Assembly (NCBI RefSeq): GCF_018729255.1
Contig: NZ_CP076060.1
Span: 2,604,001 to 2,668,000, forward strand
Source: Cupriavidus sp. EM10
Lineage (GTDB): Bacteria; Pseudomonadota; Gammaproteobacteria; Burkholderiales; Burkholderiaceae
Length of the DNA stretch: 64,000 bases
Direction: 5' to 3'
The notes under the pieces: model-generated
Database searches by the model: none
The model's input: only the letters and a program-made list of their open reading frames with translations
What the model was told of the DNA's origin: nothing
Shown: piece after piece, positions 9,355-20,301 of the stretch
Position numbering within the stretch: the first letter of the stretch is position 1
Layout: the number at the start of each line of letters is the position of its first letter
Position numbers and translations under genes: made by a program

Positions 9355-9930
9355 ATGAAACACCGCATCTTCCCGACGTCGCGCCGCACCGGACAGCGTG
9401 GCATGTCGCTGATCATAGTGCTGCTGCTCCTGGTCATCCTGACGCTCGCCGGCCTGGCCGCCAGCACGATGAGCCTGAATTCCGAGCGGCTGGCCCGCAA
9501 CACCCGCGACGAGAGCGTGGCGCTCCAGGCTGCGGAATCCGCGCTGCGCGACGCGCGAATCGACATCACCACGTCGCGCATGCTGAACGGACTCACCGGC
9601 TCGTCGCCCACCTGCGATAACGTGGGATACAAGGGCTACTGCCAGTCCGCCACGTCCGGCCAGCAGGTGTGGGATCTCTATATCGAGGATCCCAACCGCT
9701 CTGTGGAGCTCGGCGAAATGACGGGTATCCCGGCCGCGCAGAAGATGCCGACCACTGCTACTTCAGGCGCCAACGGCGTATCGAAGCAGCCGCGCTACCT
9801 GATCGAGCCGCTCAAGGAGCCGGCCGACATCGAGTTCGGCTCAAACAAGTACGTATTCCGCATTACGGCGATCGGCTACGGCGCCAACCCCAGCACCAAG
9901 GTAATGGTGCAGGAAGTCGTCCGCTTCTGA
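9355..9930 (+). CDS. pilX: Type IV pilus assembly protein PilX
   Basis: Minor pilin of 191 residues. Instead of a classic GFTLIE motif it has QRG^MSLIIVLLLLVILTLAGLAA, which is usual for PilX proteins, followed by the conserved ERLARNTRDESVALQAAESALRDA-like helix. It lies seven bases after the corrected pilW stop and is read with pilW and pilY1. The role is in the minor-pilin priming complex at the pilus tip. Confidence 0.9.
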   Translation: MKHRIFPTSRRTGQRGMSLIIVLLLLVILTLAGLAASTMSLNSERLARNTRDESVALQAAESALRDARIDITTSRMLNGLTGSSPTCDNVGYKGYCQSATSGQQVWDLYIEDPNRSVELGEMTGIPAAQKMPTTATSGANGVSKQPRYLIEPLKEPADIEFGSNKYVFRITAIGYGANPSTKVMVQEVVRF

Positions 9931-9989
9931 TGACGACCCCTTGAACGACTCAGTACTGCTTCGCGCAAACCCATACTGACAGGCGCACC

Positions 9990-12900
9990 ATGACCAAGTC
10001 CCTCTCTATCCGTCGCATTGCAGGTCGCACCCAGACTGCCCTGCTGGCGGTGTCGTGCCTGCTGGCCATCGCCACGGCATCCGCCGCCGGCCCCAGCTCA
10101 CCCTGACCCAGCGGCCCCTGTACGCGGGCGGCAACGTGCCGCCCATGGTGATGATCGATCTGACGAAGGATCACACCCTGCATCAGAAGGCGTACAACGA
10201 CTACACGGACCTGAACGGCGACGGCCAGCTCGATACGACGTACACGAACGGCATCGATTACGCAGGCTACTTCGACTCGTACAAGTGCTACGACTACGAC
10301 AAGACAACCATTCAGGGTTTCGTGCCGAAGTCGATCACGACCACCAAGTATTGCGATGGCAAGACCTGGAGCGGCAACTTCCTGAACTGGGCCACGATGA
10401 GCCGCATCGATGAGGTGCGCAAGATCCTGTACGGCGGCACGCGATCGACGGACACAGCCACCACAACGGTGCTGGAACGTGCGTTTCTGCCGATGGACGC
10501 GCACGCGTGGGCCAAGTTCTACAACGGCTCCGACGTGACCCAGCTGGTGCCGGTAGCCGTGGAGGTGGCCTCCTCTATCGGCACGCTGAAGTCGACCACA
10601 TCGATGGCGCTGGCCGCCGCCGCAGCTTCGAACATTGCGCTCGATGACGTCAGCAAGGTCCAGATCGGCGATCAGCTGCGGTTCGAACCCACGTCTGGCG
10701 CCACTGCGGGCAGTTCGATGACGGGGTGGGTGATGAAGGTCAACACCGGTTCGGTCAATATGGCGTTCTACGCCGATGGCGTGTCGAACCCTGGCAATAC
10801 AAGCAGCAAGTTTTCGTCGTGGAAGGTCACCAACCTGACGCGCGGCGGCCTGACGCTGTGCAACGTGACCCCGAAGGACTCGAGCAACGTCAACTCGCAG
10901 ACGAACAAGCAGGCGCCGCAGATTCGCGTGGTGGCGGGCAACTACGCCACCTGGGGCGCCTCCGAGAAATGGCAGTGCAACTGGTATGCCGAGGCCAGCA
11001 ATACGCAGGGATCGTTCCTGCCGAAGATTGGCAGTACCACGGTTTCGGGATCGTCGAACGGCAACCGCGCGGCCCTGTCCGGCATCAACTCGTCGGCCGA
11101 GAATCCGTCGCAGACCGTCCGTGGCCTGGGCACGGGGCAGGACATCGGCGTTTTCAACGCTCGCGTCCAGGTTTGCGTACCCAGCCTGATCGGCACCGAG
11201 AACTGCAAGCAGTACGGCTCCAATTACAAGCCGTACGGCCTGCTCCAGAAGTATGGGGAAACGGGCCAGATGCTGTTCGGCCTGATGACCGGCAGCTACG
11301 ACAAGAACATCTCGGGTGGGGTGCTGCGGCAGAATGTGACCAACTTCTCATCGGAAATCAACTCGAGCAACGGCACCTTCGCTTATTCGGCAACCACCAA
11401 CCCGGTCAAGGGCATCGTCTGGAACGTTGACAAGCTGCGTCCGTACGGCTACAGCTACTCGGACGGCAGCTATGTGAACGCCGACCAGTGCAACTACCAG
11501 CAGACCGGTATCCAGCCGTCCGGCGGCACGAACGCCCAGAACAAGCCCGCCTCGGAAGGCAACTGCTCCACGTGGGGCAATCCGATTTCGGAAATCTACG
11601 TCGAGACGCTGCGATACTTCGGCGGCAAGACGGCAACCAGCGCATTCCAGCCGTCCAGCAATGGCAAGGACGCCACGCTGGGCCTCACGCAGCCGGCCTG
11701 GGCCAACCCGATGGATCTGCCGAAGACGAACGCCAACCGGGCACCCTACTGCACGCCGCTCAACGCGCTGGTCTTCAATTCGAGCGTGTCCTCGTACGAT
11801 AACGACCAACTGAGCGGGATGAGCGCCTTGAACGGATCGCCCGACATCAGCGCCTATACGAACAAGGTGGGCATCGGCGAGGGAGTTCCAGGCAACTCGT
11901 GGTTCGCGGGCGGTATCAACGGCAAGACGATCGACAACCTGTGCTCGGCCAAGTCGGTCTCAAACTTCAGCGACGTGCTGGGCATCTGCCCCGAAGGTCC
12001 GTCGCAGAAAGGCACTTTCCAGATTGCCGGCGCGGCGCTGTTCGCCAAGACGAACCGCCTGCGCTCCGACACGGACGCCGCCGCGCTGGGCGTGCCGACG
12101 CAGGACACCACGTCGCTGAAGATGAGCACCTACGCGGTGCAGCTGGCCACGAACACGCCCAAGATCAGTGTCAACGTGAACGGCAAGGCCGTGACGATCA
12201 TGCCGGCCTACCAGTTGCACCCGCAGTCGCCCAACAGCGTCACGGCCGACGCCAGCACGGGCACGCTGGTCGACTTCAAGGTCATCTCGCAGACGGCCAC
12301 CAGCGGTAAGTTCTATGTGAACTGGGAAGACTCGATCGCCGGCGGTGACTACGACCAGGATGTCTGGGGGATTCTGAGCTACAGCGTAAGCGGCGACAGC
12401 ATCACCGTGTCGACACGCGTGGTGTCGGGATCGTCGGCCAACGGACAGGGCTTCGGATACACGATCTCGGGCACATCACAAGACGGCCCGCATTTCCACT
12501 CGGGCATCTACGATTTCCAGTTCAGCGACGCAACCAACGTCAAGGTGACGCCGACCAGCGCGCCTGTCAATTCGACGGGCGGTTGCAACAAGTGCAATTT
12601 CGGCGACCCCGAGACCAGCGTGACCTATACCGCCAATGGCAAGTCCGGCTCCCAGTTCCAGGACCCGCTGCTGTACGCGGCGAAATGGGGGGCTTCAAGG
12701 ATCTGAACGGCAGCAACACGCCCGACCAGCCTTCCGAATGGGACGTGCGCCTGTCGGACGGCACGAGCGGCTCCGATGGCCTGCCGGACAACTACTTCTA
12801 CGCGACCAACCCTGGCGCACTGGCGTCGGCCCTGGAACGTGCGTTCCTGTCGATCCTGAAGACCTCGTCGTCGGCAGCCGTGGCGGCCAGCACGACATCC

Positions 12901-14784
12901 CTGCGCAATGGCTCCAGCATCTACCAGGCGCGCTTCAACGGCGCCGACTGGTCGGGCCAGTTGCTGGCCTACGCGCTGACCGCGGCCGGCGACATCATCA
13001 CGCCGGAAAAGTGGGATGCCGGCAGCAAGTTCAAGGGCGTCAGCCAGGACAGCCGCAAGATCCTGACCTACAACACCGCGGACAACACCAGCGCCGGCAT
13101 TCCATTCCGCTGGAATAGCTTGCCTTCGGCCTACCAGACCGCCCTGAACAGCACCGACTCCCTGGGCAGCAAGCGCCTGCTGTGGCTGCGCGGCGACCAG
13201 ACCAACGAAGGCGACGGCGCCTCGCAGTTCCGCACGCGGCCGAACACCGTGCTGGGCGACATCGTGAACTCGAGCCCGCAGTACGTCGGCACACCTGGCG
13301 CAGGCTATGGCGATGCCACGTATGTGAACTTCGTCGCTTCCCAGAAGAGCCGCAAGCCAGTGCTATACGTGGGCGCCAACGACGGCATGCTGCACGCCTT
13401 CTCGGCGGACATGACCACAGGCGGCGATGGTGGCAAGGAGCTCTTTGCCTATGTGCCATCACCGCTCTACGGCAAGTTGGCCAACCTGACGTCCAACAGC
13501 TACGTGCACAGCTACTACGTGGACAGCACGCCATCCATCACGGACGCTGTGATCAACAACAGCTGGCGGACCGTGCTTGTGGGCGGCCTGGGCGGTGGCG
13601 GCAAGGGCATGTATGCGCTGGACGTGACGGATCCGAGTGCAATCAGCGAGGCCAACGCTGCGTCCACCGTGCTTTGGGAGTTCTCCAGCAACGACGATGC
13701 GGACCTGGGCTACACCTATGGCCGTCCGAAGATCGTGCGCCTGGGCAATGGCAAGTGGGCGGCCGTCTTCGGCAACGGGCTGAACAGCACCGCGGCGCGT
13801 GGCTCGGTCTTCGTCGTGTTCCTGGACCGCGCACCCGGCAGCAAGTCGTGGAAACTCGGCACGGACTACCTGAAACTGACCGTCGACGACGCCACGGACG
13901 CCCTGACCAAATCCAACGGCATCACGCAGGTGTACGTCTCCGACACCGACGGCGACTACGTGGCGGACGCCATCTACGCGGGCGACCTGCTCGGCAATGT
14001 CTGGAAATTCGACGTCAGCGGCAAGACGCCTTCGAACTACCAGAGCACTCGCCAGTTGCTGTTCACCGCAACCGACGCGGCCGGCAATGCGCAGCCGATC
14101 ACCACATCGTTCGGTGGCATCCGCAATCGCGCGGGCGGTTTCGTCATCATGTTCGGCACCGGCCGATATGTGGACGTCAGCGATCCCACCAACATGAACA
14201 CTCAGGCCGTGTACGGTATCTGGGACAAGAACAGCAGCGCGCAACTCAAGATCACACGTTCGCAACTGGTGCAACAGAGCATCACCATGGAGACGCAGTT
14301 CAACGGTGGAGACTGGTACCGTGTGCTGAGCAAGAACACGGTGAGCTATACCAGCGGGGCAATGGGCTGGTACCTGAACCTTGTTTCGCCGGGCGCGAGC
14401 CCGCAAGGCGAGCGCGTGGTCTACGATCCGCAGATCAGTGGCACCCGGTTGCTGTTCTCCACGCTGATTCCATCGACGGATCTGTGCTCGAACGGTGGCT
14501 CGGGCTGGCAGATGCTGATCGACGGCTTGACGGGCGGCCAGACGGTGTCGATGTTCGACGCCAATGGAGATGGCAAATTCGACGGAAAGGATTCCGTCGG
14601 CGGCAGTGGCGACAAGGCCGGCCAGGCAACCAATGGCAAGAAATCGACCGATGGCAGCCTGACGAATCCGAACGTCCTCGGAGGCAATTCCTATACGAGC
14701 GGCACTGACGGTAACGTCAATCGCACCAGTATCAACACCGGTTATCCGACCGGCCGTGTATCTTGGCGGCAGATCCAGCACTGA
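9990..14784 (+). pseudogene. pilY1: Pilus tip adhesin/assembly factor PilY1 (PilC-like), two frameshifts
   Basis: Large secreted protein of the PilY1/PilC family that caps the minor-pilin tip complex and controls pilus extension and retraction. A Sec signal (MTKSLSIRRIAG...ATASA) is followed by a -1 frameshift in a C run (10091-10094). A second lies in a G run at 12687-12692, where AKWGGFKDLNG is expected. Corrected length is 1598 residues. Three EF-hand-like calcium loops are visible: DLNGDGQLD (10208-10234), DTDGDYVAD (13942-13968, in the C-terminal beta-propeller just before YAGDLLGNVWKFD) and DANGDGKFD (14557-14583). It follows pilX by 59 bases and precedes pilE. Confidence 0.9.
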
Positions 14785-14813
14785 CGATGTGGCAAGAAGA
14801 GAGGAGGACCGCC

Positions 14814-15281
14814 ATGAGGAACGAGGGACGGGCAAGTGAACGGCGCCGATCGGGCGCCCGGGGCTTCACGCTGATCGAGCTGATGATCACGGTGATGATC
14901 ATCGGGATCCTGTCGGCGATCGCCATCCCGCAGTACCAGCAGTACGTGACCAAGGCACGTCGCGCCGAGGCCAAGGCGGGCCTGGCGCGCGTGCAGGGCG
15001 CGCTGGAGCGGTACTTCACGGTCAACAACACCTACACCCTGGACCCGCTGCTACTGAAGCTGCCAAAGTGCGATGACGCCAAGACCCCGTCCGGCGACAC
15101 CTGCGATTCCAGCAACTACATCATCACGATAGAGCCGAACGGGGGCTCCATCGCTACTGGTTTCCAGCTGACCGCCGCACCGGTAGCGAATCGGCCGGAT
15201 CCGGTGTGCGGCAATTTCACTGTGAACAATCTCAACGTCAAGACGTCGACGGGCACGGGCGCCGCCGGCACCTGCTGGTGA
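14814..15281 (+). CDS. pilE: Type IV pilin-like protein PilE
   Basis: Pilin-like protein of 155 residues with prepilin motif RG^FTLIELMITVMIIGILSAIAIPQYQQYV and a PilE-type C-terminal domain containing Cys residues (LPKCDDAK, GDTCDSS, VCGNF, C-terminal TCW). The start at 14814 follows a strong GAGGAGG; upstream in-frame ATGs at 14763 and 14787 overlap or abut pilY1 and are less likely. It completes the first minor-pilin cluster. Confidence 0.88.
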   Translation: MRNEGRASERRRSGARGFTLIELMITVMIIGILSAIAIPQYQQYVTKARRAEAKAGLARVQGALERYFTVNNTYTLDPLLLKLPKCDDAKTPSGDTCDSSNYIITIEPNGGSIATGFQLTAAPVANRPDPVCGNFTVNNLNVKTSTGTGAAGTCW

Positions 15282-15298
15282 CCGGTGGGCACCATGCG

Positions 15299-15334
15299 CC
15301 GAGCGGCATCCGGAAGATTCGGAGCGCCGCTCGG
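15299..15334. repeat. Hairpin between the two minor-pilin clusters
   Basis: Nine-base arms CCGAGCGGC (15299-15307) and GCCGCTCGG (15326-15334) enclose an inner TCCG/CGGA stem. There is no T-tract, so termination is uncertain, but the hairpin lies 17 bases after the first pilE and may separate the two transcription units. Confidence 0.4.
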
Positions 15335-15426
15335 ACACACATTGACGCAAACCCGTCACATCCGGACACGTTTTAACCCCCTCCAGCCGCTATCGTGGCC
15401 ATCCGTTCCGCTCGAACCGATGCGCC

Positions 15427-15885
15427 ATGCCTTACTCGGCTTTCTGCTCTGCTGCCCACCTTTGCCCGCTCCGTTGCCTCCGCCTGCGCTGCAGCACCCC
15501 GGCAGTCGTTGGCGCTTCGCGCCGTCGGGCGCGCGGCGATGTGCTGGTCGAATCGCTGGTCTGCCTGGCCATCGTTGGCCTGGGCGCGATGCCGCTGGCC
15601 ACGCTTGGCAGTGCCTGGCTGCGCTGGGGCGGCCAGCATGAACGGCTAGGCGTCACGCTCCGGCTGGCTGCGGAGTTGGCCGAAGCGCGCGAGGAAGGCT
15701 GGCGGCTGGTCGGCGCCGAGGCGGCCCGCGGGACACGCGCGTTGCTATGCGACAGCGCTTCGGTCAACGCAGGCTGCGGCCATGGCACCCGCCTTGCGCT
15801 CGCCAGCCTGCCCCCTGATCCGTTGACCCGCTCCCCGGGCGACGCCATGCCGATCACCCACATCGCCCTCTGGGTGCAGCCATGA
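15427..15885 (+). CDS. PilV-like minor pilin, second cluster
   Basis: 152-residue protein with a degenerate prepilin region, RARG^DVLVESLVCLAIVGLGAMPLATLG: Glu at +5 is kept but +1 is Asp instead of Phe. The leader is long and Cys-rich (about 35 residues). The body is short compared with the first PilV (182). It overlaps the next pilW by four bases. Position and hydrophobic helix support PilV; sequence alone is weak. Confidence 0.7.
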   Translation: MPYSAFCSAAHLCPLRCLRLRCSTPAVVGASRRRARGDVLVESLVCLAIVGLGAMPLATLGSAWLRWGGQHERLGVTLRLAAELAEAREEGWRLVGAEAARGTRALLCDSASVNAGCGHGTRLALASLPPDPLTRSPGDAMPITHIALWVQP

Positions 15886-16828
15886 CACGCCGCCAGCTGC
15901 AGCACGCGCGAGGCTTCACGCTCGCCGGCATGATGGTGGGCATCGCGCTGGGCCTGATCGCCACCTTTGCCGCGCTGTCCACCTTCGAGGTCATGCGGCA
16001 GGCCTACGCCAGCGCGGTGGATGGCGTGCTGATCGAGGAGCGGGGGCAGCGCGCCCTGTCGATCGTGACCCATGCAATCCGGCAGTCAGGATGGATTCCC
16101 GTGCGCATCGCGCTGGCGCCGGCGCACCCCGCCCCCGTTCCGCCCATCGAAGGGCGCGACGACTGCGCGCTTCCCTCTGTTCAGGCGCAGGCGCAGATGC
16201 AGTGCGCACGGGCCGGGGTGCAAGGCAGCGACGCCCTGCTGGTGCGGGTGTCCGGCAGCGGCCTGGCCGCGGACCGGACGTTGCCTGACGGCACCATGAG
16301 CGATTGCGGCGGCTATGCGCTGCCGGCCCGGGCCATCGTTCCGGCCAAGGGGGACGCCTGCCCCACCATGCGTCGACCAATCTGTTCTACGTCGGCCTGG
16401 CCAGCGACGGCACGCCACAGTTGCTGTGCCGCTACCCCAGCCGCGAGGGCGGCCGGCTTCTCGCGGGCACCCAGACTCCGGGCACGCTGGTGCGCGGCGT
16501 GGAAACAATGCAATTGCGTTACGGCGTGGACCTCGACGGCGACGGCAGGGTCGAGAGGTTCGTGCCGGCGGCTGAAATGTCCGCCCAAGGCTCGGCCGTC
16601 TGGCATCGCGTGCATGCGGTGCAGGTGGCCGTGGTGGTGCGTGGAGACCGCGTCACGGTCCCGCCAAACGTTGCGCAGCGGCTCACGCTCTTTCCGCCCG
16701 ATGACAACGGCCACGCCGACGATCAAATCTTCGAGCCGACCAGGCAACCGCGCCTGCGGCGCCGGGTGTTCGCCACAACCGTTCGGCTGCGCAATCCGTC
16801 TCCGTGCCAGGAGGCCCCGCTATGCTGA
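15882..16828 (+). pseudogene. PilW-like minor pilin, second cluster, one frameshift
   Basis: Prepilin motif ARG^FTLAGMMVGIALGLIATFAAL; +5 is Gly rather than Glu, unusual for a pilin, although PilW-type features follow. The frame breaks between 16349 and 16364, where either a G run or a C run is one base short. After it the protein continues HHASTNLFYVGLASDG, then the RVHAVQVAVVVRGD region and the C-terminus VFATTVRLRNPS. Restored length is 315 residues. The stop overlaps the start of the next gene. Confidence 0.75.
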
Positions 16829-17382
16829 TCCATCGCATGCACACCGGGGCGGCGCTGCTGGCGTTCGTCGCCACGCTGATACTTGTGATGGGTGGCCTCT
16901 GTACGGCCGCCACGCACTTTCTGCTGGCGGGCAGGCAACTGGCAACCCTGCCGCTCGACCGCGAAATCGCCTTCCGCGCCGCCGAAGCGGCGCTGCACGA
17001 CGCCGAAGCCGACTTGATCGCCGCCATTGCGGCGGAAAGCCCAAGGCTTGCCGGCCTGCCCGCGCCGGGCACCTGCGCGGAGGGCGCCCAACGCGGTATT
17101 TGCATGGCCGATGGCGACCACCGTCCATGGCAACCGTGGCTTGATGGCAACGGGGGCGCCGGAAGCGACGATCTCGGCGTCGCACTGGGAACGTTCACCG
17201 GGGCGCAACTGCCCGAACTGCCGCCCGGCGTGGTTGGCGCAACCGCCTTGCCCCGCTACCTGGTCGAGGTCCGCGACGATCCGCCGATACCCGGCATGTG
17301 GCCGCGCATGCGCATCGTTGCCCTGGGCGTGGGGCGGGATCCCGATGTGCGCGTTCTGTTGCAGACGGAGTTTCAGCCATGA
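16822..17382 (+). CDS. PilX-like minor pilin, second cluster
   Basis: 186-residue protein with an N-terminal hydrophobic helix, GAALLAFVATLILVMGGLCTAATHF, and a PilX-like segment, LDREIAFRAAEAALHDAEADL. A strong AGGAGG precedes the ATG at 16822; a GTG at 16804 is less likely. It overlaps the following pilY1-like gene by four bases. The role is inferred from position between pilW-like and pilY1-like genes. Confidence 0.75.
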   Translation: MLIHRMHTGAALLAFVATLILVMGGLCTAATHFLLAGRQLATLPLDREIAFRAAEAALHDAEADLIAAIAAESPRLAGLPAPGTCAEGAQRGICMADGDHRPWQPWLDGNGGAGSDDLGVALGTFTGAQLPELPPGVVGATALPRYLVEVRDDPPIPGMWPRMRIVALGVGRDPDVRVLLQTEFQP

Positions 17383-19210
17383 CCCGCCACCACCGTTTCA
17401 CGCGCTGGCTGTTGGCCATGGCATGTATGACGTGCGCGATGCCGGCCACCTTCGCCACCCCGGGGCAACTGCCGCTCGGATACCGTATCGGCAGCGGCGC
17501 CTATCCCTGGACGGGCCGGCTGCATGCCCTGGCATTCCGGACGGCGTCGATGTCTTCATCTCCCGTCCAGATGCCGTGGGAAGCCGGCGCGCAGCTCGAC
17601 CGGCAGTCCACCAGTGCGCGGCGGCTCTACCTGGGCGGCAGTCAACTTGTTCCATTGCGTTGGTCCGCGATCGATGACGACGCCCGGGCGTTGCTGGACG
17701 GCGTCGCGCCTGCCGGATCCGGCCAGGCGCGGCTGGCATGGCTGCAAGGCGATTTGCGCGACGCTGCCCTCCGGCCGCGCGACACGCGCCTTGGCAGCGC
17801 CGCCGGCGCACGCGTCCATGTGGTCGCGCCGCCCGTGTGGCTGCCGATGCAACCTGGTCATACGGACTTCCGGCAACGTCACGCCGGGCGCCCAACCATG
17901 GTGTGGCTGGGGACACGCGACGGCCTGTTGCACGGATTCGACGCCGTGACGGGCAACGAGCGCGCCGGCTATCTGCCGCGCGCCGTGCTACCGGCCGCTG
18001 CTGCGCTGACCGACCGCGCCGGCGCGCTGCCAGCCGCGCCATGCCCCCGGCCAACCAGCATCGATGCCGACCCCTCGGGCACGTGGCGGACGCTGCTGCT
18101 GTGCGCGATTCCAGCGCGGAAGGCATCGTCGTTCAGCCAAGGCGGGGCGGTATTTGTGCTCGATGTATCGGCACCCGACGCGGAAACGCCGATTCGGTTG
18201 CTTTGGGAAGTGGAAGCCAACAACGCGCTGCCGTTATCGGGCAGCGGCCCCTTGGCGCCGCCATGTGGCGGGAACGCGGCGACCGACGCTGGGCTGTAGT
18301 GGCGATCATCGCGCCCGATGCCGCAGCAGAGGCACGCGCCGGCCTGGCCCTATTGCCCATGGACCGCCCCGCGCCGCGCTGGTCCGCATTCGCAGACGTC
18401 CCGCGCATCGCCCTGCCCGATTCAGGTTGCGACATGACAACCGCATCTGTGCCCCTGCTGGCCGTGACGATCCGCAGCACAGCCGATGGTGCCGCGCACA
18501 CGGCCTACGCCACCGATTCGGCGGGCAGGCTGTGGCGATTCCAGCTTGGTCATTTGTCCACCGGCGACCGGGCATCGCCCCCCACCTGCATGCATCGGCA
18601 GCAGGCCACTGCCGGTGACAATGCTGAAGCGCCGGTGGTCGTGCAGACCGGCGCCGCGCCGCTCGTGGTCTATGGCACCGGCAATGAACTGTCCGCCATA
18701 CCCGATCGTCCGGGTGTCCAGCGCAGCCCCGCCAGCATTCAGGCGTGGCCCACGGGCGATGGTGTCGTACTCCGTCCGGCACAACTGGGCGCCCACGCGG
18801 CTGCCGACGGCTGGACGCTGACCCTGCCCCAGCCCGGTGAGCGCATCGATACGTTACACAGCGTCAGTCCGGTCCATCTTGGCTTCACCACCGTGGATGC
18901 CGATGGGCAACGACGCAGCTATCTTGTCGACGCTGCCACCGGCGAGTCGGTGACCACGCAGGACAACGACGGCGCTCCGGTCGCCGCCGTGACAGGACTG
19001 CCGTGGTCCGGTGGAACGTCAACCCCCCTTGGCATCGCGTCGACACTTGCCGCCGGTCAGGCCACGGCTCCCGGCACGTCAACGCGCGACACATTCGGGG
19101 TCGACCTCTGGCAGGTGGAAGGCAACTCGGCAACGTTGTTGCAGCAGGCGCGCTGGCACCGTCGGCGCGGCCGGCTGGGCTGGCGGGAACTTGTGAGGTC
19201 GCCACAATGA
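17379..19210 (+). pseudogene. Short PilY1-like protein, second cluster, one frameshift
   Basis: Corrected length is 610 residues against 1598 for the first PilY1. A Sec signal (MTRHHRFTRWLLAMACMTCAMPATFA) leads straight into the propeller-type C-terminal part; the long N-terminal domain is missing. GRPTMVWLGTRDGLLHGFDAVTG matches the PilY1 blade seen as KPVLYVGANDGMLHAFSADM in the first copy. The region equivalent to the calcium loop reads STADGAAHTAYATDSAGRLWRF, so the D-x-D-x-D pattern is lost. A -1 deletion in a C run (18248-18251) breaks the frame. The last codon overlaps the next pilin gene. Confidence 0.78.
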
Positions 19211-19671
19211 GGCCGCATCCGCCCAATCGTGCCGCGCCGGTGTCCGGTTTCACACTGGTTGAACTGCTGGTCGTGATTGCCATCGTCATCGCGCTGACGA
19301 TCCTGGCCGCGCCTGCCTGGCAGCGCCATGTCGAACGCGGCTGGCGCATGCAGGCGCGCGCCGAACTTGTGTCGGCCATGCTCGTGCTGGAGCGCCATGC
19401 ATTGGTACACCTGACCTTCGCCAGTGCGGCCGATGGCACCACGCCTGCCGGCGAATGGCCGAAGCCCGTGCCGCCGCCACCTGCCCAAACACGTCACTGG
19501 TTGACGGCCACCAGTTGCGACGGCATCGCGCTGTCGCGCTGCGTGGAAGTCCGCGCCGCGCCGGTACGGCCCGATCCGGTCTGCGGCACCCTCGCCCTGC
19601 GCAGCAGCGGCGAGTGGCTTTCCCTGCCCACGCCGGACGGGGCCGCCATGCCATTGCCACCAGGGTGCTAG
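19207..19671 (+). CDS. PilE-like minor pilin, second cluster
   Basis: 154-residue pilin-like protein with a textbook motif, VSG^FTLVELLVVIAIVIALTILAAPAWQRHV, Glu at +5. The C-terminal domain has paired Cys residues (TSCDG, SRCVEV, DPVCGTL, PPGC), like the first PilE. The start overlaps the pilY1-like stop (ATGA), marking a coupled operon. Confidence 0.85.
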   Translation: MRPHPPNRAAPVSGFTLVELLVVIAIVIALTILAAPAWQRHVERGWRMQARAELVSAMLVLERHALVHLTFASAADGTTPAGEWPKPVPPPPAQTRHWLTATSCDGIALSRCVEVRAAPVRPDPVCGTLALRSSGEWLSLPTPDGAAMPLPPGC

Positions 19672-19675
19672 CGCC

Positions 19676-20206
19676 ATGCCCGGACGGAAATCCTCGCCTC
19701 AGCATGGTGTGACGCTGACCGAGCTGCTGGTATCGCTGGCGGTGTCGGCTGTGCTCGCCCTGGCCGCATGGCCCGCCATCGGCATGCTGATCGCCGAGCA
19801 TAGCGCCGGGTACGCGGCGGATCGCCTGGCCGCGTCGCTGGCGTTGGCCCGCACCACGGCGTCGGCGCGGCGTGCCGAGGTCAGGCTGGAGCCGATTCGC
19901 GGCGCCCCTACCCTGGAACGCGGCTGGCAACTGACGGTGTCGGGCGCCGCCGACAACCGGACGCCGCCGTTCTCGGTGGTGGCGTTGCATGACCGCTGCC
20001 TGCGCATCGACTTGCGCGCCACGGCCGGCACCATGGCCACGCAGAGCCTGCGCTTGACACCTGTGGGATACTCACGATCTGAGCGTGGGGGCTTTCTGGC
20101 CGCCACATTCCTGGTGCGTTGCCACCAGGCGCAGCGCCAGGTACGGCTCGGCGCCCAGGGACGCATCCGGATCTGCCGGCCCGGCGCCGATGCCGATTGC
20201 GACTGA
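19676..20206 (+). CDS. FimT/GspH-like minor pilin, second cluster
   Basis: 176-residue protein with motif QHG^VTLTELLVSLAVSAVLALAAWPAIG, Glu at +5, and a GspH-like body (RLAASLALARTTASARRAEVRL) typical of FimT/FimU. C-terminal Cys residues (ALHDRCLRID, LVRCHQ, RICRPG, ADCD) resemble FimT disulfides. It closes the second cluster in last place, whereas fimT is first in cluster one. Confidence 0.82.
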   Translation: MPGRKSSPQHGVTLTELLVSLAVSAVLALAAWPAIGMLIAEHSAGYAADRLAASLALARTTASARRAEVRLEPIRGAPTLERGWQLTVSGAADNRTPPFSVVALHDRCLRIDLRATAGTMATQSLRLTPVGYSRSERGGFLAATFLVRCHQAQRQVRLGAQGRIRICRPGADADCD

Positions 20207-20301
20207 CCATGCCGCACGCGCCAGGAAGCCCGTCCGCCGATCCGGATTTCCCGGAATTCCGATTGACCGGACATACCATTTCAGGCCCGACTCGCCACAT
20301 C

